A stretch of 19,186 bases of DNA from an uncultured Bacilli bacterium (GTDB lineage: Bacteria > Bacillota_I > Bacilli_A > RF39 > UBA660). The notes under the pieces are model-generated. The model had not been told where the DNA came from. It saw only the letters and a program-made list of their open reading frames with translations, and did no database searches. The stretch is from NCBI GenBank assembly GCA_947587115.1, contig CANPXY010000016.1:1-19186 (forward strand). The letters run 5' to 3'. Position 1 is the stretch's first letter; every line of letters starts with the position of its first letter. Made by a program: the position numbers and the translations under genes. Of this stretch, positions 8,085 to 14,701 are shown piece by piece.

Positions 8085-8811
8085 TTTCTCCCTCCTTAAT
8101 AAAGTCTTTATATTCTTGGGTATATTGATTGTTTGAATCGTGAATAATTAACGGCGCCAACAAACGGAGTCCTGGTTTTCCATGTTTCACTCCTTCGATC
8201 AACACCATATGCGCATCTTTCCCCTCTTTTGGATACACCAATTGAATCTTCTTCGGCTCCAATCCATATTGTCGATAAAGATCTAGAATTTCTAAAAGTC
8301 GCTCCGGACGATGGACCATTGCAAAAACGCCATCATTTTTTAACAGTTTTCTAACACATTGAAATAACTCTTCGAGAGATAACGCCACTTCATGACGAGC
8401 CAAAGTCTTATGCAAATCCTGATTATGAAAATTATTTTTTTCTACTTTAAAGTAAGGAGGATTCGAGACGATGACATCGAAGCTATCAGATTCCATTTCT
8501 TCCGCATAAGATTGGACATCTTTTTGGACAATCGAAATCTGATCATCCAATTGATTATACTGTACCGATTTTAAAGCAAGATGCGCAAGATCTTCTTGGA
8601 CTTCAATTCCAACAATTTTGGCTTTCGTATTTAAAGACAGAATTAAAGGAATGGGTGCTGTACCTGTACCTATATCTAAAATTGTTTTCGTTCGAGGTAA
8701 AATTGTTACAAAATTCGCTAACAAAACAGAATCGAGAGAAAAAGCAAACCAATCTGTATTTTGATAAATTTTTCGATTAGGATACCCTAAAAGATCATTT
8801 AAGCATTCCAT
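8065..8811 (-). CDS. trmN6: tRNA1(Val) A37 N6-methyltransferase-like protein (YabB/TrmN6)
   Basis: Rossmann-fold SAM-dependent adenine N6-methyltransferase, 248 residues. The SAM-binding motif DIGTGTAPIPL is at 46-56, the acidic ribose-binding residue is in IVGIEVQ (67-73), and the catalytic NPPY is at 117-120. NPPY is the signature of enzymes that methylate exocyclic amino groups. The N-terminal FSLDSVLLANF is typical of the YabB group. In Escherichia coli the homologue modifies A37 of tRNA1-Val; the tRNA target in Firmicutes is inferred. The start abuts the stop of ricT with no gap (TAA then ATG) and has only a weak GGA upstream, so translation is probably coupled to ricT. Confidence 0.9.
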   Translation of the reverse strand: MECLNDLLGYPNRKIYQNTDWFAFSLDSVLLANFVTILPRTKTILDIGTGTAPIPLILSLNTKAKIVGIEVQEDLAHLALKSVQYNQLDDQISIVQKDVQSYAEEMESDSFDVIVSNPPYFKVEKNNFHNQDLHKTLARHEVALSLEELFQCVRKLLKNDGVFAMVHRPERLLEILDLYRQYGLEPKKIQLVYPKEGKDAHMVLIEGVKHGKPGLRLLAPLIIHDSNNQYTQEYKDFIKEGENEPKEL

Positions 8812-9597
8812 TTATTTTTCCACACTGACTTCGACAACCTGTTTGTCTTTTAATTCTGCTTTGTAAGTCCGCTTGAACAAATCTACTGATAAGACTTTAC
8901 CCATTCCGTTTGGTGTCTGGGCCAAAGCTCCAACTTCTGGCATTCCTTTTCTTAACTCGGTATATAGTTCATCTTCATAGTTAAGACAACATAAAAGTCT
9001 TCCACATACCCCATTAATCTTTGTAGGGTTTAAAGCCAAATATTGATTTTTAGCCATGTTGATCGATACACTGTTAAAATCCTTAAGGAACAAATTACAA
9101 CATAACATTCGGCCACAAGGCCCTAAACCACCAATCTCTTTCGATTTATCACGGACTCCAATTTGTCTTAATTCGATTCTAGTTTTATAGATTTGGGCCA
9201 ACTTTTTAGCGAGTTCACGAAAATCAATCCGCTCTTCGGCCACAAAATTAAACAACAGTTGGCTTCTATTTAATACAAAAGAGGCATTGATAAAAGACAT
9301 AGGCAAGTCTAGATCTTTTGCCAATCTCTTCGCATCCCGTAACGCTTTCTCGGCATCCTTTAAATTTTTTTGATATTGTTGGTCATCTTCCTTAGTGCTT
9401 ACTCTTATAATTTCTTTTAGTGGAAGCATCAAATTCTTCTCATCTTCCTGGTATGGCTCGATGACGACCGTCCCATATTGTAGCCCACGTTCGGTCTCGA
9501 CGACGACATGACTTCCTTTTGGCAACTCTAAATGATTTGATTGAAAATAATAGACTCTTCCATTTTTAGAAAAACTAATTCCTACAACTTCATACAT
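8812..9597 (-). CDS. ricT: PSP1-domain iron-sulfur protein RicT (YaaT)
   Basis: In Bacillus, YaaT/RicT forms a complex with YlbF and YmcA that binds iron-sulfur clusters, promotes RNase Y-dependent mRNA processing and affects sporulation, competence and biofilm formation. The 261-residue protein has the PSP1 domain and six conserved cysteines in two matching clusters: CGRMLCC (Cys161, 166, 167) and CGRLLCC (Cys198, 203, 204). The ATG at 9597 has AGGAGG 8 bases upstream inside the end of holB, and the two genes overlap by 8 bases. The holB-yaaT pairing is the Bacillus order. Bacillus then has yabA, which is missing here, with trmN6 following directly. Confidence 0.94.
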   Translation of the reverse strand: MYEVVGISFSKNGRVYYFQSNHLELPKGSHVVVETERGLQYGTVVIEPYQEDEKNLMLPLKEIIRVSTKEDDQQYQKNLKDAEKALRDAKRLAKDLDLPMSFINASFVLNRSQLLFNFVAEERIDFRELAKKLAQIYKTRIELRQIGVRDKSKEIGGLGPCGRMLCCNLFLKDFNSVSINMAKNQYLALNPTKINGVCGRLLCCLNYEDELYTELRKGMPEVGALAQTPNGMGKVLSVDLFKRTYKAELKDKQVVEVSVEK

Positions 9598-10471
9598 CTT
9601 CCATACCTCCTACACAAAGATCAATAATGAATTGATCGAGCCACAACTTTAAATTGACATTAAAGGTTAGTCGCCTCTCTGCTTCTTCCAACACTTTCAA
9701 CTTTCGTATTATATCATGAATAGACGTTTTTTCAATAATCTTTTGAATAGCTTGTCCATATTGTTCTGTTAAAAAAACAAGATCATTTTCTTTTTCTAAA
9801 AGATCAATATAAAGATGCTTCATTCGTTGGACGGCTTCTTTATATTCATCTTTCTCTTTATAGAAAGGATACCAAAGCTCATTTACAAAGGCAATCGTCC
9901 CTTCTTGATTCACATAAATAGATTCTAGAAAATCAAGAATCGGTGTATCTAGTGCAGCATTGGCAGCACTAAAATCCCGAACAAGGGATAGCACTTGGCA
10001 TCTAGATCGAATGGTATCGATTAATTGATAACGATTGTTGGCCACCAAAACCGCAATAATTCCTTCTTCTGGCTCTTCTAAAAATTTTAATAACGTATTG
10101 GCCGACGAAGCATTTAACTTTTCCGCTTGAAAGATTACATACACCCGATATCCACCGAAAATAGATTTCGTTTTAAATTTTGATTGTAAATCTAAAAGTT
10201 GTTCTTTTTTGATCCACGCCCCATCGGGTTCGATAATTACAAGATCAGAATAGCCGTTTTCATCAATTAAATTGCATACACGAGCAACCTCTTCTTCAGA
10301 AGAGACCGTCGAAGTCAAGAGTTTTTTTACAAAAGCAAAAACCAGTTCTTTGCTTTTAGAGAAAGAATTGGTTTCTATCAAATATGCATGAGATAACTTG
10401 TTCGTCGTCGTTAGGACATGATCGACATAATCCACAAACTGACGTTGACTATCCTGAAATTCTGTAAGCAT
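9590..10471 (-). CDS. holB: DNA polymerase III delta-prime subunit
   Basis: Clamp-loader subunit that works with the DnaX complex to load the sliding clamp. The AAA+ fold is visible, with the degenerate P-loop expected of delta-prime (KLSHAYLIETNSFSKS, 25-40), LNASSANTLLKFLEEPEEG at 119-137, and the SRC motif at 156-158. The start was set at the ATG at 10471 (293 residues) because GAGGTGA lies 5 bases upstream. The frame extends to a TTG at 10492, but that would place the ribosome site inside the gene and has no such site of its own. The ATG lies 11 bases past the bofA stop. Together with dnaX in this window, both parts of the clamp-loader ATPase are encoded close together. Confidence 0.93.
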   Translation of the reverse strand: MLTEFQDSQRQFVDYVDHVLTTTNKLSHAYLIETNSFSKSKELVFAFVKKLLTSTVSSEEEVARVCNLIDENGYSDLVIIEPDGAWIKKEQLLDLQSKFKTKSIFGGYRVYVIFQAEKLNASSANTLLKFLEEPEEGIIAVLVANNRYQLIDTIRSRCQVLSLVRDFSAANAALDTPILDFLESIYVNQEGTIAFVNELWYPFYKEKDEYKEAVQRMKHLYIDLLEKENDLVFLTEQYGQAIQKIIEKTSIHDIIRKLKVLEEAERRLTFNVNLKLWLDQFIIDLCVGGMEDV

Positions 10472-10481
10472 ACGTCTCACC

Positions 10482-10667
10482 TCAAAAGGCAATTATTTTT
10501 AATAATATAAGTGCAAACAAGGCAGGTACCCCTAAACTTCCTACCAAGCCGATGGTGATATAGTTCATTGGAACAACAAGATTAAATGAAGCAGCAATAA
10601 AATTATAACCATATAAGATAAAAGCACTTAAAATAAATCTTCTTAAAATATACAATATTTTCTTCAC
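10482..10667 (-). CDS. bofA: BofA-like pro-sigma-K processing inhibitor, short form
   Basis: A 61-residue membrane protein with two hydrophobic segments (about 10-30 and 36-60). The second half, VPMNYITIGLVGSLGVPALF, follows the Bacillus BofA pattern VPINLVTTAISGILGIPG almost residue for residue. In Bacillus, BofA holds the protease SpoIVFB inactive in the forespore outer membrane until sigma-K must be processed. The Bacillus protein is 87 residues, so this one lacks part of the N-terminal hydrophobic region. The start is GTG at 10667, with AGGTG 5 bases upstream. Its position between recR and holB matches recR-yaaL-bofA in Bacillus, which supports the call. An 8-bp inverted repeat covers its ribosome site. 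Confidence 0.8.
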   Translation of the reverse strand: MKKILYILRRFILSAFILYGYNFIAASFNLVVPMNYITIGLVGSLGVPALFALILLKIIAF

Positions 10668-10670
10668 TTG

Positions 10671-10707
10671 ATCACCTCTATTATACCATATGATCGGACG
10701 AGGTGAT
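10671..10707 (-). promoter_or_regulatory. Inverted repeat that could mask the bofA ribosome site
   Basis: Perfect 8-bp arms ATCACCTC (10707-10700) and GAGGTGAT (10678-10671) surround a 21-base spacer. The 3' arm contains the whole AGGTG ribosome site of bofA, and the 5' arm overlaps the last base of the recR stop codon. In a message reading through from recR this hairpin would hide the site. It lacks a T run, so it is not a terminator. Confidence 0.55.
10680..10688 (-). promoter_or_regulatory. Possible extended -10 promoter before bofA-holB
   Basis: TGGTATAAT at 10688-10680 is a perfect TATAAT with the extended TGn element but no clear -35. The predicted start near 10673 would fall inside the bofA ribosome site, so if active it may serve holB more than bofA. 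It lies in the spacer of the inverted repeat. Confidence 0.4.
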
Positions 10708-11303
10708 TATGATATTTTCTTGCGATCCGTTAGAGCCCGTTCGAGCGTAAGTGCATCAATGTATTCCATATCGGCACCCATTGGTATACCGTTGGCAATC
10801 TGCGAAATTGTAATGTTGAGGCCTTCTAAGATTTTCTTGATGTATAAGGCGGTTGTTTCACCTTCGATACTTGGCTTAAACGCCAGAATAATTTCTTCAA
10901 AATGATCTTTTTTGATACGATCCACTAGTTTTTCAATTCCAATATCTTCTGGATTAACTCCATCTAACGGAGAGATCAATCCAGATAAAACATGGTACAT
11001 TCCATGATAACTTCCCAATCGATCAAAGAGAAAGACGCTCTTGGCATCTTCAACAACACAAAGAACCTTTTGGTTACGAGACTGGTCCATACAGACATTG
11101 CATTTTTCGTTTTCAGTTAACGTATTACACACAGGACACGGATGAATCGATGATTTTATGGTCTTCATACTGTCGACAAAAAGATCCACTTTCTCATCAT
11201 CGAGATCAAGTACTGAAAAAGCCAAACGTTCCGCGGTCTTTTCCCCAATTCCTGGGAAATATTTAAAAGCCTCAATTAAATTTTTAATACTATCTGGATA
11301 CAT
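10707..11303 (-). CDS. recR: Recombination mediator protein RecR
   Basis: Ring-forming DNA-binding protein that works with RecO (and RecF) to load RecA at gaps. In 198 residues it shows the helix-hairpin-helix FPGIGEKTAERLAF (16-29), a Cys4 zinc finger (Cys56, 59, 68, 71) and a TOPRIM domain beginning at VLCVVED (80-86). The C-terminal GIPMGADMEYIDALTLERAL carries Ala where the family usually has a second Gly. The ATG at 11303 has only a weak CAGGG upstream and lies 2 bases after the yaaK stop, so translation is probably coupled to yaaK. The dnaX-yaaK-recR order is one of the most conserved in bacteria. Confidence 0.97.
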   Translation of the reverse strand: MYPDSIKNLIEAFKYFPGIGEKTAERLAFSVLDLDDEKVDLFVDSMKTIKSSIHPCPVCNTLTENEKCNVCMDQSRNQKVLCVVEDAKSVFLFDRLGSYHGMYHVLSGLISPLDGVNPEDIGIEKLVDRIKKDHFEEIILAFKPSIEGETTALYIKKILEGLNITISQIANGIPMGADMEYIDALTLERALTDRKKIS

Positions 11304-11305
11304 AA

Positions 11306-11605
11306 CTAGAACAACCCTGGCATAGCATTGGTATATTTGCCCATCTTTTCTTCTGTTAATTGATCAACTTTCTGCATCGCATCATTCACTGCCAACAAGA
11401 TCATATCTTCTAAGGCTTCTAAATCTTCTTCCGTCAAACTGGCATCTTTAGAAATTTCTACTTTTGTGAGTTTCTTAGTGCCATCCATCGTTACTTTAAC
11501 AAAAGAACTAGTTCCTTCGAAAAGTGTCTGATCAATCTCTTCCTTTGCTTTCATCATATCTTTCTGCATTGCTTGCGCTTGCTTCATAATTGCTTGTAAA
11601 TTCAT
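11306..11605 (-). CDS. yaaK: YbaB/EbfC family nucleoid-associated protein
   Basis: Small dimeric DNA-binding protein of 99 residues. The N-terminal helix MNLQAIMKQAQAMQKDMMKA and the ending PGLF are diagnostic of the family. It is almost always encoded between dnaX and recR, as here; its exact role in recombination or nucleoid structure is unsettled. AGGAGG lies 7 bases before the ATG at 11605, and the dnaX stop is 2 bases upstream of the start. Confidence 0.96.
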   Translation of the reverse strand: MNLQAIMKQAQAMQKDMMKAKEEIDQTLFEGTSSFVKVTMDGTKKLTKVEISKDASLTEEDLEALEDMILLAVNDAMQKVDQLTEEKMGKYTNAMPGLF

Positions 11606-11607
11606 AT

Positions 11608-13326
11608 TTATTCCTCCTCTATTTTGACACGATCGCCAAATAACGCTACCGCTGACGAATAGACATCATCCGGCGCTTCTTTTTCTAAAGAATCCAAAGA
11701 TGGATCATTAGACTCAACTTCAACAGGTGTAAAGACTGGCTCCTCTATATAGACATAAGCATCTTTAGAATCACGTTTGGCAATATAATCTTTCTTTAAT
11801 TCTTCCCATTTTTCATCTGTAACAAATAACAAATGACATTGGACATCAATAATTTTTTTTAATTGCTCATTTAGTAACTCTTCTTTTTCTCGAGCTTGTT
11901 CAACCATCGATGGATATTCATAACTGATAATCATATTTTCTTCGCTGACAACACGAAGTTTTCCATCAACAAGCATACAGATCAAATAACCAATCTGTGT
12001 ATCAAAGATATAATCTTTCAACTTTTCAAATTTTTGTTTCATTTCTGTAAGCAAGTTTTTCGACGCCTTAGCGAGTGCATTGTTGATTCGAATATCAAAA
12101 AGTTGTTGATTATATTGTTGTTTTTGGTCTGACACCACTGCTTTCTTAGGAACTTCTTTTTCCAACGGAGGTTCCTGAGGTTTTTCCACTGGCGTTAAAT
12201 TTTGGGAAGGAGTTTTGCTCGTTGGTTCTTCTTTTAGTGGATTTTTTTCCACCTGCTTTTCTGGAATTTTTATTTCCCGGGAAATAATTTTTCCTTTTTT
12301 TTGCATCATATCGATCATCCCAACTTCAAATATAATCTTAACATTTTCCGTTTTCTTAATTGCGTTCTGTAAACGATCGATATCTAAGATCGCACGAAGC
12401 ATTTCATCATGATCATATTTTAACTCTTGGTGGTCCACATAAAATGATACCAGATTATTTCGCAAATATTGTGTCGCCTGATTTAAGATTTGAAGTAAAT
12501 CACGACCATTTTTTTCAAATAATTGAATTTCATTCAGCATCTCAGAAATATTACCGCTAAAATAACAATTTAAAAAGCGTTCAATTTCTGTCTGGCTAAG
12601 TGTACCTCGTGCATTTTGATAAGTCTCAAGCGTAATTAGATCTTGGGAATAAGCACTCAACTGATCCAAAAGACCAAGGGCATCACGCATTCCACCATCG
12701 GATGCAAGCGCAATTTCTCTTAAAACATCATCCTCGATACGAATCTGCTCTTTTTCCACAACTTGTTTTAAGCGAGCGATAATATCAGCAACATCAATTT
12801 TGTGAAAAGGAAAACACTGACAACGCGATACAATCGTAGCGGGAACTTTATGAATTTCCGTAGTGGCCAAAATAAAAACAACGTGTCCAGGCGGTTCCTC
12901 CAAAGTCTTCAACAATGCGTTAAAAGCTCCTATAGAAAGCATATGAACTTCATCGATAATATAAACTTTATATTTTAATGACGAAGGTAACAAATTAATC
13001 TTATTTTTTAATTCACGAATTTCATCCACACCATTATTAGAAGCCGCGTCGATTTCCACAATATCTACGCATTCTCTACGAACAAACTCTTGGCAACTCG
13101 AACATTTGTTGCAAGGTTCACCCTCTTGAGGATCTTGGCAATTAATAGCTTTCGCAAACAATTTGGCCATGGTGGTCTTTCCTGTACCACGAGGTCCATA
13201 AAACAAATAAGCATGGCTGGTTTTATTGGCAATAAGGGCGTTTTTTAACGTAGTAACAATCGCGTTTTGGCCAACGACATCTTCGAATTTTTGTGGTCGA
13301 TATTTACGATATAAAGCTTGGTACAT
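11608..13326 (-). CDS. dnaX: DNA polymerase III subunit gamma/tau
   Basis: Clamp-loader ATPase that joins the loader to the replicative polymerase. Of 572 residues, 1-340 form the AAA+ core and collar: Walker A GPRGTGKTT at 44-52, a Cys4 zinc module at 63-78, Walker B VYIIDEVHM at 121-129, sensor ATTE at 154-157 and VSRC at 166-169. A Pro/Lys/Glu-rich linker (about 345-400) leads to the tau-specific C-terminus. At the end of the core, codons 342-344 contain a run of eight A residues. Seven bases later, codons 348-353 contain a perfect Noc-type palindrome encoding ISREI. The ATG at 13326 follows AGGGGG with a 7-base gap. Confidence 0.97.
   Translation of the reverse strand: MYQALYRKYRPQKFEDVVGQNAIVTTLKNALIANKTSHAYLFYGPRGTGKTTMAKLFAKAINCQDPQEGEPCNKCSSCQEFVRRECVDIVEIDAASNNGVDEIRELKNKINLLPSSLKYKVYIIDEVHMLSIGAFNALLKTLEEPPGHVVFILATTEIHKVPATIVSRCQCFPFHKIDVADIIARLKQVVEKEQIRIEDDVLREIALASDGGMRDALGLLDQLSAYSQDLITLETYQNARGTLSQTEIERFLNCYFSGNISEMLNEIQLFEKNGRDLLQILNQATQYLRNNLVSFYVDHQELKYDHDEMLRAILDIDRLQNAIKKTENVKIIFEVGMIDMMQKKGKIISREIKIPEKQVEKNPLKEEPTSKTPSQNLTPVEKPQEPPLEKEVPKKAVVSDQKQQYNQQLFDIRINNALAKASKNLLTEMKQKFEKLKDYIFDTQIGYLICMLVDGKLRVVSEENMIISYEYPSMVEQAREKEELLNEQLKKIIDVQCHLLFVTDEKWEELKKDYIAKRDSKDAYVYIEEPVFTPVEVESNDPSLDSLEKEAPDDVYSSAVALFGDRVKIEEE
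12270..12287. promoter_or_regulatory. Noc-binding-site-type palindrome inside dnaX
   Basis: A perfect 18-bp palindrome whose half is TTATTTCCC, identical to three copies in the gyrA-tadA intergenic region. It contains the full known Bacillus Noc site TATTTCCCGGGAAATA. It is embedded in the flexible linker of dnaX, where the amino-acid sequence is least constrained. Confidence 0.8.
12295..12302 (-). other. A8 run at gamma/tau boundary, possible slippage site
   Basis: Eight consecutive A residues in the coding strand (CAA AAA AAA GG) sit exactly where the gamma core ends. Losing one A, or a +1 shift, reads out of frame for seven codons and stops at the TAA formed by the 3' end of the Noc palindrome. 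A -1 shift stays open for about 45 codons. Some bacteria make a short DnaX by slippage at A runs in this position; here it is inferred. Confidence 0.4.
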
Positions 13327-13358
13327 ACGAATGCCCCCTGTCCAAATAATCTATATTT

Positions 13359-13367
13359 ATTATAACA
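13359..13367 (-). promoter_or_regulatory. Possible extended -10 promoter for dnaX
   Basis: TGTTATAAT at 13367-13359 in the 58-base gap between tadA and dnaX has a perfect TATAAT and the TGn extension, but no good -35. The predicted start is about 25 bases before the dnaX ATG. No terminator is seen after tadA, so read-through is also possible. Confidence 0.5.
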
Positions 13368-13384
13368 CACATTGATATTCAGCA

Positions 13385-13837
13385 CTATAAATTTGTGGAT
13401 CTTTTTTCTTTAAAATATTTCTGTAATAAATCCTTACATTGTGCATTTTCACAGTTCACAATTTCAGCTACCGGCTTGTTTCGATCCACTGTATGAAATA
13501 TTTTTTCCACAATAGCGCTCGTTTCAGAATTTCCACAACCAACTCCATAATAGACCGATTGGATTCGAGCCTGTTGAATGGCACTGGCACACATTGGACA
13601 CGGCTCCAAAGTAACATAGATATCACAGCCATCCAAGCGCCAATTTTTTAGTTTTTTACATGCCCGTTCAATCGCAATCAATTCAGCGTGTTTGGTAACA
13701 GAACAGTTTTTTTCTTTTAAATTATGTGCTTTTGAAATTACCACACCATCTTTAACAATGACCGCACCAATCGGTACTTCATCCTTTTCATAAGCCTTCT
13801 TAGCCTCTTTTAAGGCCAAATCTATATATTTTTCCAT
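13385..13837 (-). CDS. tadA: tRNA-specific adenosine deaminase
   Basis: Zinc enzyme that converts A34 to inosine in the tRNA-Arg(ACG) anticodon. In 150 residues it has KDEVPIGAVIV, the zinc/catalytic HAE motif in KHAELIAIERA, and the second zinc motif PCPMC followed by ASAIQQARI. The frame is open up to 13936, but the upstream 33 codons are the SRP RNA gene read as protein. The true start is the ATG at 13837, with GGAG 7 bases upstream, where the family sequence MEKYIDLALKEAKKA begins. It corresponds to Bacillus yaaJ. The start lies 12 bases past the end of the SRP RNA U run. Confidence 0.95.
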   Translation of the reverse strand: MEKYIDLALKEAKKAYEKDEVPIGAVIVKDGVVISKAHNLKEKNCSVTKHAELIAIERACKKLKNWRLDGCDIYVTLEPCPMCASAIQQARIQSVYYGVGCGNSETSAIVEKIFHTVDRNKPVAEIVNCENAQCKDLLQKYFKEKRSTNL

Positions 13838-13848
13838 ATAATCACTCC

Positions 13849-13930
13849 AAAAAAATAGTGCACATGAGAAGAAAATGTTAGAGCTGCTATCTTCCGATCC
13901 TGACTCAGTTCCAAATTTTCTCATTGCACA
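13849..13930 (-). ncRNA. ffs: Small bacterial SRP RNA (4.5S/scRNA type), about 80 bases
   Basis: The conserved helix-8 core is present on the minus strand: GTCAGG, then ATCGGAAGAT with a GGAA tetraloop, then AGCAGC, which is the Ffh-binding site. The ends pair in a long stem: GTGCA (13929-13925) with TGCAC (13862-13858), and ATGAGAA (13924-13918) with TTCTCAT (13870-13864), leaving one bulged G. A run of seven T residues (13855-13849) ends the gene. The length of about 80 bases fits the shortest SRP RNA class, without an Alu domain. In Bacillus scr lies between tadA and dnaX; here it precedes tadA. Confidence 0.93.
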
Positions 13931-13935
13931 ATACA

Positions 13936-13964
13936 ATTTTATTATACATATTTAAAAAACGCAA
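13936..13964 (-). promoter_or_regulatory. Probable promoter of the SRP RNA
   Basis: TTGCGT (13964-13959), a 17-base spacer and TAAAAT (13941-13936) place the start near 13930-13929, exactly where the terminal SRP stem begins. A perfect TATAAT at 13946-13941 is an alternative -10 but has no partner -35 at normal spacing. Confidence 0.55.
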
Positions 13965-14035
13965 GAAATTATCATACAAAACGGTACATAACAATATGAT
14001 TATTCTTTATTTCTAATTAACCTTTTTATACAAAA

Positions 14036-14053
14036 TTATTTCCCGGGAAATAA
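14036..14053. promoter_or_regulatory. Noc-type palindrome 1
   Basis: Perfect 18-bp palindrome with half TTATTTCCC, containing the 16-bp Bacillus Noc consensus. It lies 90 bases before parS 1. Confidence 0.85.
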
Positions 14054-14143
14054 AATTGGTAAAAAGCCTACAATAATAGCCAACTCTTATCAAAAATCAT
14101 GAAATAACTATAAGAAACTCTTTATTTATGGTCTAAACAAAAC

Positions 14144-14157
14144 GTTTCACGTGAAAC
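14144..14157. promoter_or_regulatory. parS site 1 (ParB/Spo0J binding)
   Basis: The GTTTCACGTGAAAC core is perfect. With flanking bases it matches the 16-bp consensus TGTTTCACGTGAAACA at 14 of 16 positions. Confidence 0.9.
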
Positions 14158-14305
14158 CTCATCTATAATCATATGTAAAAGCAAGCATTTTAATACATTA
14201 TTTTAATTTAAAGTAGCATTTAACTAGTTTAATAACAAACATAAGCGTTCTTAATTAAATAAATTTCTATAAAATAAGAAAGATTCAATAATAAAAAATT
14301 TATTA

Positions 14306-14319
14306 GTTTCACGTGAAAC
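14306..14319. promoter_or_regulatory. parS site 2 (ParB/Spo0J binding)
   Basis: Perfect 14-bp core, and 15 of 16 bases of the full consensus (A instead of T at the first position). It is 53 bases from Noc site 2. Confidence 0.92.
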
Positions 14320-14372
14320 ATAACTATTATTTTATGTATTCTTTATATAAAATAGTACAAAATGTGATCAAA

Positions 14373-14390
14373 TTATTTCCCGGGAAATAA
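14373..14390. promoter_or_regulatory. Noc-type palindrome 2
   Basis: Same perfect 18-bp palindrome, at the junction of the two tandem units. Confidence 0.85.
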
Positions 14391-14481
14391 AATGCACAAA
14401 AAATTTGATAAAAATAACAAATTATTATTAAAAATTATGAAATAAGTATATGAATAACTTCATTTAGATCATAAACAAGAT

Positions 14482-14495
14482 GTTTCACGTGAAAC
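14482..14495. promoter_or_regulatory. parS site 3 (ParB/Spo0J binding)
   Basis: Perfect core; 15 of 16 bases of the consensus (T instead of A at the last position). Confidence 0.92.
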
Positions 14496-14637
14496 TTAAT
14501 CTATAATTATATGCAAAAGTAAGTGTTTTAATACATTATTTTAATCCGAAGTTGTACTTTATTAATTTTAACAATAAATATTTTTAATCAAATAAATTTT
14601 TACAAACAATAAAGGTTTGTTAATAAATAATTTGCTA

Positions 14638-14651
14638 GTTTCACGTGAAAC
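14638..14651. promoter_or_regulatory. parS site 4 (ParB/Spo0J binding)
   Basis: Perfect core; 15 of 16 bases of the consensus. Flanks match those of parS 2, as expected for the tandem copy. Confidence 0.92.
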
Positions 14652-14701
14652 ATAACTATTATTTTATGCTTTTTCTATATAAAATAGTACTAAATGCGCT
14701 T

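Noticed and set aside
10472..10492. TTG start for holB
   Set aside because: The strong GAGGTGA ribosome site lies inside this extension and points to the ATG at 10471.
13838..13936. In-frame N-terminal extension of tadA (33 residues)
   Set aside because: The DNA is the SRP RNA gene; the family N-terminus and a good ribosome site begin at 13837.
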